Positions 42,906 through 52,349 of a stretch of 64,000 bases of DNA are shown one piece after another. Numbering within the stretch: position 1 is the stretch's first letter; each line of letters starts with the position of its first letter. The stretch comes from Levilactobacillus paucivorans. GTDB taxonomy: Bacteria; Bacillota; Bacilli; Lactobacillales; Lactobacillaceae. The position numbers and the translations under genes are program-made. The notes under the pieces are model-generated. The model saw only the letters and a list, made by a program, of their open reading frames with translations, did not search any database and was not told where the DNA came from. The stretch spans positions 1 to 64,000 of the forward strand of contig NZ_JQCA01000037.1 of assembly GCF_001437125.1 (NCBI RefSeq), written 5' to 3'.

Positions 42906-45314
42906 TTAACGGATTTCGGCACCAAGTTCTTCTTCAAGACGCTTGGACACCTTGTCAAAGGCTTGGGTCACGGCGTCGTCCACCAGTGTCTCATGCTTGT
43001 CTTGATACGTTAACGTGTAAGCCAAGGACTTCTTGCCCTTCGGCACCTTAACCCCATCGTAAACGTCAAACAGCTTGACGGATTGGAGGAAGGCCCCACC
43101 GCGACGTTCGATTAACGCCACGATCTGTTCGTTGGTAATGTCGTTGTCCACCAGCATCGCAATGTCACGGGTGATCGCTGGGTAACGAGAAATAACATCG
43201 TATTGATTTTCTTGTTTTGGCATATCCACAATCGCCTGCAGGTTTAATTCGAAGACGTAGGTTGCGCCGACCTTGAACTTCTTGGCAATCGATGGGTGAA
43301 CCTCACCTAAGAATCCGATCCGGTGGCCGTGAACTAAAATGTCCGCGGTCCGTCCTGGATGCATCTCTGGCATGTCAGCATTTGGCACGTAAGTCACATC
43401 ACCATTAACGGCCATATCCTTGAGGTAGGCCGCCACGATCCCCTTCATTTGGAAGAAGTCGACCGGCTTTGCTGGTTGGTTCCACGCAGCAGGTAGTAAG
43501 GTTCCCGTGATGGCACCGGCGATGTGTTCCTCTTCAGCGGGACGATCTTGACCGTCCTCACGATAGAAGACCCGCCCCTGTTCGTATAAGGCCACATCTT
43601 TGACCTTCCGAGCAGAGTTGTAGGCGATATCGTCTAACAAGCCGGTAATGAGGTTCATCCGCAGGACCGCGTGATCCACCGTCATTGGCCAAGCCAATTC
43701 AGTGGTCTCACTGGCCTGCATCATGAACATCTTAGCTTTGTCGGCCGTCGTTAAGGCATATGAAATCGCCTGGTTGAGGCCTAAACCTTCCAGAGACTTC
43801 CGAGTAGCCCGCACTAAGCGTTGCTTAGCCGTCAGGGAACCCATCGTCATCCGGCCAGTTGGTAACGTTGCTGGCAATTGATCATACCCGTAAATCCGGG
43901 CGATTTCTTCCAACAAGTCGGCTGGGATGTGAATGTCATTACGACGCACCGGAACCGTTACCGTCAGAGTATCCGCGCTGATCGTGACTTCGAAGCCTAA
44001 GCTTTCCAGAATATGGGAAACTTGGTCCATGGTCAATGCCGTTCCGAGAATGGCGTTGACATGCGTCAATGTAAGGTTGATAACGGCGGGTTCAGGAATG
44101 TTGTGACTGCCAACGACAGTGCCCTTTTGGACTTCCCCACCAGCGAGTTCGTTCATCATCTGAGCGGCAGCGTCCAAGGCCTCTTGCACACCAGCTTGGT
44201 TAACGCCCCGTTCAAAGCGTTGGGAAGCGTCCGTATGAAGATGATGCCGTTGGGCTGCCTTCCGGATGTGGTCGTGTTCGAAGACGGCGGATTCAATTGC
44301 CACCGTGGTCGTGCCTTCCTGAATCGAAGCGTCCAAACCACCCATGACACCAGCCAAGCCGATAGGCCCCTTTTGGTCAGCAATCACGATGTCATTTTCG
44401 TCGAGGTCGTGGTCATTTTCATCTAAGGTGGTTAACTTTTCACCAGCCTTAGCCGTCCGAACGTAAACATCTTCGCCATTGAACTTGTCATAGTCAAAAG
44501 CATGCAGGGGTTGCCCGTATTTCAACATAATGTAGTTCGTGATATCAACCACGTTGTTGATTGGCCGCATCCCCGCGTTCCACAGACGAATCTGTAGCCA
44601 CATTGGACTTGGGGCCAATTTCAAATTCTTCACCAGACGCATCCGGTATTGTGAGGACAGCGCGTCATCCACGTGAACGGCCAATTGGTCGTCAATCGCA
44701 GCACCATCTTCTTTGACCTCTGGATGGTCTAATTCAACTGGTTTGTCGTAAATGGCAGCCAAGTCATGCAACGTCCCGTAAAGACTCAACATATCCCCAC
44801 GGTTAGGGGTGACATCCAGGTCGATCAGGCTGTCGTTCATACCCAGGTAGTCGTAAACGGCATCCCCGGGAGTAGCATCTTCTGGCAAAACGTAAATGCC
44901 GTCTACGTACGCCTTAGGTACAACATCTTCACTGAAGCCAATTTCCTGTAAGGCACAGATCATCCCAGCAGATGGGACACCACGCATCTTAGATTTTTTA
45001 ATTTTCACGTTGTTGGCGATCCGTGAGCCAGGTAAAGCCACGATCACATTTTGCCCTTCAGCAATGTTCGGCGCCCCACAGACAATCTGTAAGGGTTCTG
45101 CTTCCCCGACATCGACCTGACAGATGTGCAGGTGATCGGAATCAGGATGGGCTTCAACTGACAGGACGTGGCCGACCACGATCTTCTTTAACCCATCGCT
45201 AGGCTTGGTCACGTCATCGACTTCAACGGAGGTCCGTTCAATCTTTTCGGCCAAGTCAACGGGCTTAGCGTCTAAATCTAAATATTCTTTAATCCAATTG
45301 TATGAAATCTTCAT
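42906..45314 (-). CDS. pheT: Phenylalanyl-tRNA synthetase beta subunit
   Basis: 802 residues, beginning MKISYNWIKEYLDLDAKPVDLAEKIERTSVEVDDV, then an EMAP-like tRNA-binding domain (KIVVGHVLSVEAHPDSDHLHICQVDVG), B3/B4 editing domain, B5 domain (INLTLTHVNAILGT) and the C-terminal ferredoxin-like anticodon-binding domain (FDVYDGVKVPKGKKSLAYTLTY). Partner of pheS, 9 bases downstream. Confidence 0.97.
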   Translation of the reverse strand: MKISYNWIKEYLDLDAKPVDLAEKIERTSVEVDDVTKPSDGLKKIVVGHVLSVEAHPDSDHLHICQVDVGEAEPLQIVCGAPNIAEGQNVIVALPGSRIANNVKIKKSKMRGVPSAGMICALQEIGFSEDVVPKAYVDGIYVLPEDATPGDAVYDYLGMNDSLIDLDVTPNRGDMLSLYGTLHDLAAIYDKPVELDHPEVKEDGAAIDDQLAVHVDDALSSQYRMRLVKNLKLAPSPMWLQIRLWNAGMRPINNVVDITNYIMLKYGQPLHAFDYDKFNGEDVYVRTAKAGEKLTTLDENDHDLDENDIVIADQKGPIGLAGVMGGLDASIQEGTTTVAIESAVFEHDHIRKAAQRHHLHTDASQRFERGVNQAGVQEALDAAAQMMNELAGGEVQKGTVVGSHNIPEPAVINLTLTHVNAILGTALTMDQVSHILESLGFEVTISADTLTVTVPVRRNDIHIPADLLEEIARIYGYDQLPATLPTGRMTMGSLTAKQRLVRATRKSLEGLGLNQAISYALTTADKAKMFMMQASETTELAWPMTVDHAVLRMNLITGLLDDIAYNSARKVKDVALYEQGRVFYREDGQDRPAEEEHIAGAITGTLLPAAWNQPAKPVDFFQMKGIVAAYLKDMAVNGDVTYVPNADMPEMHPGRTADILVHGHRIGFLGEVHPSIAKKFKVGATYVFELNLQAIVDMPKQENQYDVISRYPAITRDIAMLVDNDITNEQIVALIERRGGAFLQSVKLFDVYDGVKVPKGKKSLAYTLTYQDKHETLVDDAVTQAFDKVSKRLEEELGAEIR

Positions 45315-45323
45315 GGTTGGCGA

Positions 45324-46370
45324 CTATCCTTTCTTCGTAAATTGTGTGAGGAACCGGACATCATTGAGGTAGAAGTTCCGGATGTCATCGACACCGTACT
45401 TCAACATCGCAAAGCGATCGGGACCAACCCCAAAGGCGAATCCGCCGTAAACGTCGGGATCCACGCCAGCCATTTTCAAGACGTTCGGATGAACCATACC
45501 GGCACCTAAGACTTCGATCCAGCCAGTATTCTTGCAGACCTTGCAACCCTTACCGCCACAGTTGAAGCAGGTAATGTCGGCTTCGACTGAAGGTTCAGTG
45601 AATGGGAAGTAACTTGGCCGTAAACGAACGTCGAACTTGTCCCCGAATAATTCGTGGGCCAAGACCTGCAACGTTCCCTTCAAGTCAGCCATGGTGACGT
45701 GCTTGTCGATAACCAAGCCTTCCACCTGATGGAATTGGTGGGAGTGGGTTGGATCATCGGTATCACGCCGGTAAACGACCCCTGGGGAGATCATCTTCAA
45801 AGGCCCCTTGCTGAAGTCGTGCTTTTCCATCGCCCGGGCTTGCATTGGTGACGTCTGCGTCCGCATCAAGATTTCCTTCGTGATGTAGAAGGTATCCTGC
45901 ATGTCACGGGCTGGATGGTTCTTCGGCAAGTTCATCATTTCAAAGTTGTACTTGTCTTCTTCGACTTCGGGACCACTCAGAACTTGATAACCCATCCCCA
46001 AGAATAAGTCCTCAATCTGATCCACAATCTGCTGGATCACGTGGGGTTCACCCTTGGCAACCGGTGTCCCTGGCAAGGAAACATCGATGGTTTCCTTAGC
46101 CAATTGGGCGTTCAAAACGGCTTGTTCCAATTCTTCCTTACGTTGCGTCAAGGCAGCTGTCAGATCATCTCTGATCTCATTGGCAAACGCCCCCACCTTT
46201 GGTCGTTCAGCGGTATCCAGGTCACGCATTCCCCGAAGAACTTCGGTGATGGGACCCTTCTTTCCTAAAAGCTGGACACGCACTTGATTAACGTCTTTTA
46301 AATCTGTTGATTGCTTGATATCTGCTAAACCGCGTTGCCGCAGCTCGCTGAGTTTATCTTTTAACGACAT
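45324..46370 (-). CDS. pheS: Phenylalanyl-tRNA synthetase alpha subunit
   Basis: Catalytic subunit charging tRNAPhe. 348 residues, N-terminal coiled coil (1-90), then class II motifs: [29 protein letters not shown] (motif 1 region), [41 protein letters not shown], and the [22 protein letters not shown] motif 3. Preceded by a Phe T-box leader. Confidence 0.98.
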   Translation of the reverse strand: MSLKDKLSELRQRGLADIKQSTDLKDVNQVRVQLLGKKGPITEVLRGMRDLDTAERPKVGAFANEIRDDLTAALTQRKEELEQAVLNAQLAKETIDVSLPGTPVAKGEPHVIQQIVDQIEDLFLGMGYQVLSGPEVEEDKYNFEMMNLPKNHPARDMQDTFYITKEILMRTQTSPMQARAMEKHDFSKGPLKMISPGVVYRRDTDDPTHSHQFHQVEGLVIDKHVTMADLKGTLQVLAHELFGDKFDVRLRPSYFPFTEPSVEADITCFNCGGKGCKVCKNTGWIEVLGAGMVHPNVLKMAGVDPDVYGGFAFGVGPDRFAMLKYGVDDIRNFYLNDVRFLTQFTKKG

Positions 46371-46449
46371 ACGTCATCCTCCATTTATCTAACAATAATC
46401 TAGCTAACATACCCTTCGACGAGATTTGAGGCCAAAATTGGCACCTCTT

Positions 46450-46735
46450 TTTACAAAAAAGGCTCCGTCCCCATAACTAGGGACGAAGCTTCGCGGTACC
46501 ACCCTGATTCAGTCGGTACTCAAAAAGCACCAACCACACTCAGAAGTGATAACGGTCACTCACCGGTCAATCATTCATCACGTCTCCATGACTCCCGATT
46601 ACAACTCAAGAACTGAATTCACCCAAGTAATTTGAAGTTTGCTTCCAATCAAGGCAAACTCTTCCTGACAAATTGCACCGGCTACTGCTTTTCTATCATC
46701 GTCTTTAAATTATTACATGTCATAGCCTAGCGAAT
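46450..46735 (-). promoter_or_regulatory. T-box riboswitch controlling pheST
   Basis: On the minus strand the antiterminator signature AGGGTGGTACCGCG lies at 46492-46505, directly followed by terminator stem GCTTCGTCCC...GGGACGGAGCC and a T-run (46454-46490). The specifier loop upstream has AGTA (loop E-like) on one side and a TTC codon (Phe) at 46615-46617 on the other. Uncharged tRNAPhe should bind and allow pheST transcription. Confidence 0.93.
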
Positions 46736-46755
46736 TTTGGCGTCGCTGTCAACAC

Positions 46756-47121
46756 CTACTGGTCTTCTTCAACAGGACAAGACCACTTGTCCGACCAGGC
46801 ATGAATGGCGGTCATGACATCCTTAAGTTCGGCACCCTTGGTGGTCAACTCGTATTCAATCAACGAATTGTCAGGAAAGGTACGTCGTAAAATGACGCCA
46901 TTAACCTCTAACTCCTTAAGCCGCTCAACTAACACACGGTCGCTACAGCGGGGCACTTTCCGGGCCAAATCCCGGAACCGCTGTGGCCCTTCCTGCAGAA
47001 GCACTTCAATAATGAGGCCATTCCACTTCTTTCCTAGGAAGGAAAAGGTTCGTTCAAACCGCGGGCAGAGTGAGAAGTCCACTCCGGAACCCGTGGCTGT
47101 ATTTGATGGTACTGTTTGCAT
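46756..47121 (-). CDS. HxlR-family transcriptional regulator
   Basis: 121 residues with a winged-helix domain: FSLCPRFERTFSFLGKKWNGLIIEVLLQEGPQRFRDLARKVPRCSDRVLVERLKELEVNGVILRRTFPDNSLIEYELTTKGAEL. The Cys in LCPRF occupies the position where redox- or aldehyde-sensing HxlR proteins have their reactive cysteine. Start ATG 47121 chosen; TTG 47127 is possible. It lies 34 bases after an HD protein gene. Confidence 0.88.
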   Translation of the reverse strand: MQTVPSNTATGSGVDFSLCPRFERTFSFLGKKWNGLIIEVLLQEGPQRFRDLARKVPRCSDRVLVERLKELEVNGVILRRTFPDNSLIEYELTTKGAELKDVMTAIHAWSDKWSCPVEEDQ

Positions 47122-47154
47122 ATTCAACTCGCCCCCATCCGCGTTTCAACGAAA

Positions 47155-47652
47155 CTAGGCGTTCGGCGTTAACTTTTCAACCAACGTGTGGACCCGCTTG
47201 CGTGCTGGTCCACAGAATTCGTGGACAGCTTCGTAATCGTCGACCAACGACACAATGGCACTTTCCCGGTACTTCGGCATAGCCAGGGTTGCCCCCCACA
47301 TGTGCTTCAGAATGATATCCTTTTCCATCGGGCTTAAGTCCGTCAGCTTCTCAGCATTACGTAAAGCCACCCGTGGGTGGATAAAAGCATGGGACCCTAA
47401 GTTAAACTTCGTCGTTCGCCAATCATAATAGAAGAGATCATGTAACAAACCACCTCGTGCAGTGGCCCGGGTATTCAAACCAAGTTTCTTTGCAATCAAA
47501 TAGCTGTTATACGACACCGAAATAGAATGTTCCAAGCGTGTCGAATGGTGGTGCTGGGTGTAATTCGCCAGGCGTTGGACCGGCTCCTTTTCCAACAAGT
47601 CAGAAACTAAGGCAAGGTACTCGGGGTCATCACGCCAAGTAAGTTTGTTCAT
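47155..47652 (-). CDS. HD-domain hydrolase
   Basis: 165 residues from ATG 47652 with AAAGGAAGC upstream. HD-domain metal ligands: H in TRLEHSISVSYNS, HD in GGLLHDLFYYDW, further H in HPRVALRNAEKL and D in SLVDDYEAV. Function of the family: phosphohydrolase, substrate unknown. A promoter with good match lies upstream. Confidence 0.85.
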   Translation of the reverse strand: MNKLTWRDDPEYLALVSDLLEKEPVQRLANYTQHHHSTRLEHSISVSYNSYLIAKKLGLNTRATARGGLLHDLFYYDWRTTKFNLGSHAFIHPRVALRNAEKLTDLSPMEKDIILKHMWGATLAMPKYRESAIVSLVDDYEAVHEFCGPARKRVHTLVEKLTPNA

Positions 47653-47705
47653 AGAATGCTTCCTTTTCATATAGATTATGATTTTTTGTCTCTCAATTAC
47701 ACTAT

Positions 47706-47733
47706 ATCATACTGCCTTTGGCGCAAAAAGCAA
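47706..47733 (-). promoter_or_regulatory. Promoter of the HD-domain gene
   Basis: TTGCTT (47728-47733) and TATGAT (47706-47711) with 16 bases between, on the minus strand. Confidence 0.65.
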
Positions 47734-47775
47734 CCAAATTGCTCGTGATCGACCGTGGTTAACCCTTTCTTAACC

Positions 47776-48543
47776 TTATTCGGCCAGACGAAACATCACG
47801 ATCCCAGCAGCAATGGCAACGTTCAATGACTCTGCCTGTCCCTTAATCGGAATGTAAAGGTTCTGTGTGGTCATCCGTTGCAGATCGGGGGCCATCCCAT
47901 TGCCTTCATTTCCCATAACAATGGCACCCTGACTCAGGCTGGGCACGTCACGATAGTCCTTGGCCTGCGGGTCCAGATTGGTCCCATAGACGGGTAAATC
48001 ACGTTCCGTAAAAGCCGTGATCCAGTCGTGAAGGTCACCTTCGACTAACTGAATGTGAAATTGGCTTCCCTGCATGGAACGTAGCACTTTGGGTAGAAAA
48101 CGACTAACACTTCCACGCCCCAAGACAACGCCGGTCAGGCCGGCCGCATCGGCAGTCCGCACCATGGTGCCAATGTTTCCGGGATCTTGAACTTGATCCA
48201 AGAATAACCAGATGCCACTGGCTTGCTTCGGATCAACGTGGTCGTCGTTAGGCATGGATGCCGTTGCAAAGATTCCCTGTGGCGTACTGGTATCCCCGAT
48301 CGTTTGGGCAATACTGTCCGTCAATTCGTAAATGGGGACCGCTGGGAAAGCCCCCTCATGTGCCGTGAGCTGCTCTTCAGTCCCCATGATGGCCGTGAGT
48401 GGAAGACGAGCCTTAATGGCCTCCTGCACCAAATGCCAGCCTTCTAAGAGGTACGTCTGTGTGGCCTTGCGTCCCTTCTTCGTCGTTAAGGCCCGCCATT
48501 GCTTGACCCGTTTATTTTGACTCGATGTAATCCGTTCTCTCAC
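47776..48543 (-). CDS. TrmH/SpoU-family RNA methyltransferase
   Basis: 255 residues. An N-terminal substrate-binding domain (MRERITSSQNKRVKQWRALTTKKGRKATQTYLLEGWHLVQEA) and a knotted SPOUT domain with motifs LDQVQDPGNIGTMVRTADAAG, IVMGNEGNGM and IPIKGQAESLNVAIAAGI. This corresponds to YsgA, which precedes pheST in Bacillus. Target is rRNA or tRNA ribose 2'-O, not determinable here. Confidence 0.93.
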   Translation of the reverse strand: MRERITSSQNKRVKQWRALTTKKGRKATQTYLLEGWHLVQEAIKARLPLTAIMGTEEQLTAHEGAFPAVPIYELTDSIAQTIGDTSTPQGIFATASMPNDDHVDPKQASGIWLFLDQVQDPGNIGTMVRTADAAGLTGVVLGRGSVSRFLPKVLRSMQGSQFHIQLVEGDLHDWITAFTERDLPVYGTNLDPQAKDYRDVPSLSQGAIVMGNEGNGMAPDLQRMTTQNLYIPIKGQAESLNVAIAAGIVMFRLAE

Positions 48544-48652
48544 CTTTGATTACTCCCATCCGTTACTTTTTTCTAATTTTACCACACCACTAGGCAGACC
48601 TGAGCACTCGCGGTATGATTAACCTAAATCTTTTCATAGGAGGTTATTCGCC

Positions 48653-48925
48653 TTGGAAACGCAAAAAATCATAGTTGCTGGCCGGGTTCAGGGCGTCGGC
48701 TTTCGCTGGTCGGCCAGCCAATTGGCCCAGCAAATCGGACTGACCGGCACCGTGCGTAACCGTCGCGACGGTCAAGTAGAACTGATCGCCACCGGGTCAG
48801 CAGACCAACTTGCCCAACTCGTTGTCCAGCTCAAGCGGGGACTGACTCCTTGGATTGTGGTGGATCGGCTCAGTGTCACCCCGCTCCCCTTACATAAGTT
48901 TTCTGACTTCCAGATTATTATTTGA
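48653..48925 (+). CDS. acyP: Acylphosphatase
   Basis: 90 residues, hydrolysing acyl phosphates. Start TTG 48653 ([32 protein letters not shown]), with AGGAGGT eight bases upstream. GRVQGVGFR carries the phosphate-binding loop and catalytic Arg; the conserved Asn is in [12 protein letters not shown]. Runs divergently from the SpoU gene. yidC follows about 105 bases later. Confidence 0.94.
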   Translation: METQKIIVAGRVQGVGFRWSASQLAQQIGLTGTVRNRRDGQVELIATGSADQLAQLVVQLKRGLTPWIVVDRLSVTPLPLHKFSDFQIII

Positions 48926-49029
48926 AAAACGGCGTCAGATCAAGTAATATGTTGACTGTTAATGACGATTTCGTCGTTTGGGGGCGTGCGCGCTCTACAT
49001 CGTTTACTAAAAAGGGGTTCAAATTAAAT

Positions 49030-49935
49030 ATGAAGATTTCCAAAAAGGTCTCGGTAACCGCCGCATTGGCGGGACTAGCCTTAGTCCTCAGCGGTTGTGT
49101 GCAGACTAAGAATGGTAAACCATACGGCTTTGTCTACGATTATCTCGCCGTTCCTGGACAGCACGTCATGGACTGGCTTGCTAACGCCTTTGGTGGTAGC
49201 TATGGCTGGGCCATCATCGTCCTAACCTTCCTCGTTCGGATGATTCTATTGCCCGTCATGGTTCGCCAGATGCGTAGCGCTACCGTTCAACAAGAAAAGG
49301 TTTCAATGATTCGACCACAACTGGCCAAGTACCAAGAAATGCAAAAGAATGCCAAGACTCAAGAAGAAAAGGCTGCAGCCGGCCAAGCCATTATGGCTGT
49401 TTACAAGAACAATGGAATTAGCATGACCGGTGGTCTCGGTTGCCTGCCACTGTTGATTCAAATGCCAATCTTCGCTGCCCTCTATGCGGCTATCCGGTAT
49501 TCACCAGAACTTTCCAAGGCTGCCTTTTTCGGGATTCCTTTAGGAAAGTCCAGTTGGATTCTCGCCATCTTGTCCTTTGCTGCCTACCTGTTGCAAGGTT
49601 ATCTCTCCACATTGGGCGTGCCTGCTGAACAGAAGAAGCAAATGCAAACGGCGATGCTGATGTCCCCCATCATGATCTTGTTCTTCACAATGAGTTCACC
49701 TGCTGGTCTGGGACTTTACTTCTTCGTCGGTGGACTGTTTGCCTGTGTGCAAACCTTAATCATTAACTTCTACCGGCCCCGTATCCGACGTGAAATCAGT
49801 GACCAAATGGCCAAGAATCCAAAGCCAGTCGTTGAGGTGCCAATCGTCAAGCCAACTGAAGTTAAAGCTGCTAAGAAACAAGTTCAACAGAAAAATCGCC
49901 AACGTAACGCTGGTAAGCAACAACATCACAAATAA
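49030..49935 (+). CDS. yidC: Membrane protein insertase YidC (OxaA)
   Basis: Inserts membrane proteins with or without SecYEG. 301 residues from ATG 49030 (MKISKKVSVTAALAGLALVLSGC), where LSGC is a lipobox with Cys as the mature lipid-modified end; the longer frame upstream is not needed. The core has five helices with the hydrophilic-groove Arg in LVRMILLPVMVRQMRS, and a basic tail (KKQVQQKNRQRNAGKQQHHK) for ribosome contact. Confidence 0.96.
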   Translation: MKISKKVSVTAALAGLALVLSGCVQTKNGKPYGFVYDYLAVPGQHVMDWLANAFGGSYGWAIIVLTFLVRMILLPVMVRQMRSATVQQEKVSMIRPQLAKYQEMQKNAKTQEEKAAAGQAIMAVYKNNGISMTGGLGCLPLLIQMPIFAALYAAIRYSPELSKAAFFGIPLGKSSWILAILSFAAYLLQGYLSTLGVPAEQKKQMQTAMLMSPIMILFFTMSSPAGLGLYFFVGGLFACVQTLIINFYRPRIRREISDQMAKNPKPVVEVPIVKPTEVKAAKKQVQQKNRQRNAGKQQHHK

Positions 49936-49945
49936 AGTCATTTCA

Positions 49946-49984
49946 AAAGGGCCATTACTGAAAACTCAGTAATGGCCCTTTTTG
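49946..49984 (+). terminator. Terminator after yidC
   Basis: AAGGGCCATTACTG pairs with CAGTAATGGCCCTT around AAAACT, followed by a T-run on the plus strand; the A-rich left side may allow use on the minus strand too. Confidence 0.9.
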
Positions 49985-50107
49985 TATCTAACAATATTTG
50001 AATTTTCTCCTTTAGACTTAATCCATTCAGTTATCTCAAATCACTCTAGATAAGCAGCCTAACAGCCCATTATAGTCACGAAATTATCGGAATAAATAGA
50101 TTGTTTA

Positions 50108-50124
50108 TTGCTAATAGCAATATG
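50108..50124. repeat. Short AT-rich palindrome
   Basis: TATTGCTAATAGCAATA, in an AT-rich 170-base stretch after the yxeA-like gene. It could be a weak termination or binding site; nothing else is evident between 49985 and 50153. Confidence 0.4.
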
Positions 50125-50153
50125 CTTAACATCAGCATTAATAGCCTGCAATT

Positions 50154-50558
50154 TTAGCTCATCATCAGGTTCTGCCGCACACCGCTGGGAACACTTTCGC
50201 GTTCGACAGCTTTCCAAGTTTCGACATTTTGTCCCTTGGTTTCAATTTTTAGGTAATGATGTGGTTTGAGTTTCCATTGCGCGTCAAAAGTCAGCTTCCG
50301 TGATTTACCTTGTTCGTTGTAAGTTTGTAACACATAGGTGTACTCATCCTCACCGCCACCCCCGATAAAATGTTTGATCGGCTGACTCGTGGTGTCAGCA
50401 TACACCGTTTCATTCTTCACCCAGGGATTGACGTTGTCGAGTGCCATAGCCATCTCACTCCCCCGATTACGGGTCATGGCTGGGGCAAAGATGGCCCCAA
50501 TTGCCAACAAAATTAGCAGTGTCCCCACAATGGTCAATAACGTTTTAAGAATTTTCAT
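50154..50558 (-). CDS. YxeA-like (DUF1093) secreted or membrane protein
   Basis: 134 residues with an N-terminal hydrophobic segment (MKILKTLLTIVGTLLILLAIGAIFAPAM) and a domain with YTYVLQTYNEQGKSRKLTFDAQWKLKPHHYLKIETKGQNVETWKAVERESVPSGV, matching the YxeA pattern. Function unknown in this family. It has a very good promoter with a palindrome just downstream of the -10 box. The gene is transcribed alone. Confidence 0.8.
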   Translation of the reverse strand: MKILKTLLTIVGTLLILLAIGAIFAPAMTRNRGSEMAMALDNVNPWVKNETVYADTTSQPIKHFIGGGGEDEYTYVLQTYNEQGKSRKLTFDAQWKLKPHHYLKIETKGQNVETWKAVERESVPSGVRQNLMMS

Positions 50559-50577
50559 GAATAGCTTCCTCCAAGTT

Positions 50578-50639
50578 GCTTAGTTACTAGACTAACTAAC
50601 TAGTTATCTTAGAATACCCATTCTTGGCTAACCTGTCAA
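50578..50639 (-). promoter_or_regulatory. Promoter and palindromic operator of the YxeA-like gene
   Basis: TTGACA (50634-50639) and TATTCT (50611-50616), 17 bases apart on the minus strand. Around the transcription start TAACTAGTTAGTTAGTCTAGTAACTA is an imperfect palindrome repeating TTAGT, suitable for a repressor. Confidence 0.7.
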
Positions 50640-50663
50640 CCCCATGATCGCTTTTTTTGACAG

Positions 50664-50694
50664 CAAAAAAGTCGCGGACAAAACCTCCGCGACT
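50664..50694 (-). terminator. Terminator after the histidine kinase gene
   Basis: AGTCGCGG pairs with CCGCGACT around AGGTTTTGT, followed by six T on the minus strand. Confidence 0.88.
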
Positions 50695-50717
50695 CACAAC
50701 ACTGTCTTTCATGATAA

Positions 50718-52349
50718 TTAGGACTTTGGATCTTCCGAATGATCGGTGTCATCTTCCAGCAAGGCCGACTTAATGCCAGTTGGCACATTACCATTGGCGA
50801 TTGCCTGGGCCTGTTCTTTTTTGGCATTTAAGATCTTTGCCGTCGCATCTGGCAAAATCGGTAACGAAATCCGGAATACGGAACCGTGACCGACCGCACT
50901 TTCGATGTTAATTCGTCCATGGTAGGCCTCAATCAAGCGCTTGGCAATTGCCAAGCCTAACCCATTACCACCCTTGGTTCGAGAACGGGCCTTGTCAACA
51001 CGATAGAACCGATTGAAGACGCGATCCATATTCTGTTGCGAGATCCCTTCACCGAAGTCCTGAACCGCAACCTCAACGTTACGCATGTCACTCTCGAACG
51101 TCAGGTGAATCTCCTTACGCGCCTGAGTGTACTTGACCGCATTATCCAGGAGAATAATCAGAATCTGTTCCAAATGGTTTCGGTAAATTTGCACCTGAAC
51201 TGGACGATGAACATCGTCGTCCAGAATAAACGTGAAGTCTGGATGAATCATCTTGAAGTTATCGTAGACCTGTTGGACAACCTCACTGACGTTGGTCACC
51301 TCATTGGTATAGTTGACTTCAATCTGTTCAGCCCGTTGGAGATCTAACATCTCTTGGACCAGGCTCTTCATCCGCTTCGTTTCCTGCAGAGAAGCCTTGA
51401 TCGACTCGTCTAAGACCTCTGGATCGTCTTTTCCCCAGCGATCCAACATTTCCATGTGGCCTTGAATAATCGCCACCGGCGTTCGCAATTCGTGAGAAAC
51501 GTCCTCCACGAACTGCTGTTGTTGGTCCATATACCCCTGGGTTGTGTCTAACATGTCGTTAAACAGCGTTCCCAGGTCGCTGAGCTCATCGGTATGCCGA
51601 ATCTCGGGTACTCGCCGGTCAGTCTGTGGGTCCTCTCTAACGGCATGTATGGTCTCTCTGATGGCTTCTACTGGCCGCAGTAGAAATGACGCCAAAATGT
51701 AGCTCAAGATCGCTGCCGCCAGTCCCGCAATCAGACCAAGCACCAAGGCAACCTGGTAAAGTTTCACCTGTGTCGCCCGATAATCTTTCAGATTGTCGGT
51801 CACTTGCACGTAGCCTAACAAGCGGTTTCCTTGCTTACTGCGGATGGGCATCCGCCCCACAAGGTGTTTCACCTTGTTGATCGTCTTCACGCCAATGCGC
51901 TGGTGTGAAGAGGTCTTAAATGGGGCCACGGTCTTGTCGGTCGCATAGAGAATTTGACCTTGGGTATCGTACACCGTCACCGTCTGACTATCCCGCGACA
52001 ATGTCGATAAAACAGCATTGTTGTAAGGCATGGTCCCTTTTCCTTTGCCACTGGGTTCGTCAGCCAAGACTGTCCGTGGTCGCAACAATTCGTCAACTTG
52101 GCCACTCGACAACGCCTTTTTCTGACTGCTCAAGCGCTCCACGACAACGTTCAGTGAATCCGCCACGTGAGTCCGTTCCTGCCGCATTAACACCGTCATA
52201 AAACTGTTAAAAATAAGAATGATGATAACCGCGAAGATGACAAGCACCCCAAGTGCGGTGGACAGGGTCCATTCCCATTTCAAAGAAAGACGGAAGCCCC
52301 GCTTTTTAGGCTGTTCTTCCGTTTCCTGTTCTAATTCAGTTGCTTTCAC
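50718..52349 (-). CDS. Sensor histidine kinase (ArlS/YkoH-like)
   Basis: 543 residues. Two transmembrane helices (about 28-50 and 198-223) bracket an extracytoplasmic sensor domain (about 50-197). HAMP domain, then HisKA with phospho-acceptor in VEDVSHELRTPVAIIQGHMEML. ATPase boxes: N (ILLDNAVKYTQ), G1 (DFGEGI), F (FNRFYRVDKARSR), G2 (GGNGLGLAIAKRLIEAYHG). It overlaps the response regulator by four bases. The signal is unknown. Confidence 0.93.
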   Translation of the reverse strand: MKATELEQETEEQPKKRGFRLSLKWEWTLSTALGVLVIFAVIIILIFNSFMTVLMRQERTHVADSLNVVVERLSSQKKALSSGQVDELLRPRTVLADEPSGKGKGTMPYNNAVLSTLSRDSQTVTVYDTQGQILYATDKTVAPFKTSSHQRIGVKTINKVKHLVGRMPIRSKQGNRLLGYVQVTDNLKDYRATQVKLYQVALVLGLIAGLAAAILSYILASFLLRPVEAIRETIHAVREDPQTDRRVPEIRHTDELSDLGTLFNDMLDTTQGYMDQQQQFVEDVSHELRTPVAIIQGHMEMLDRWGKDDPEVLDESIKASLQETKRMKSLVQEMLDLQRAEQIEVNYTNEVTNVSEVVQQVYDNFKMIHPDFTFILDDDVHRPVQVQIYRNHLEQILIILLDNAVKYTQARKEIHLTFESDMRNVEVAVQDFGEGISQQNMDRVFNRFYRVDKARSRTKGGNGLGLAIAKRLIEAYHGRINIESAVGHGSVFRISLPILPDATAKILNAKKEQAQAIANGNVPTGIKSALLEDDTDHSEDPKS

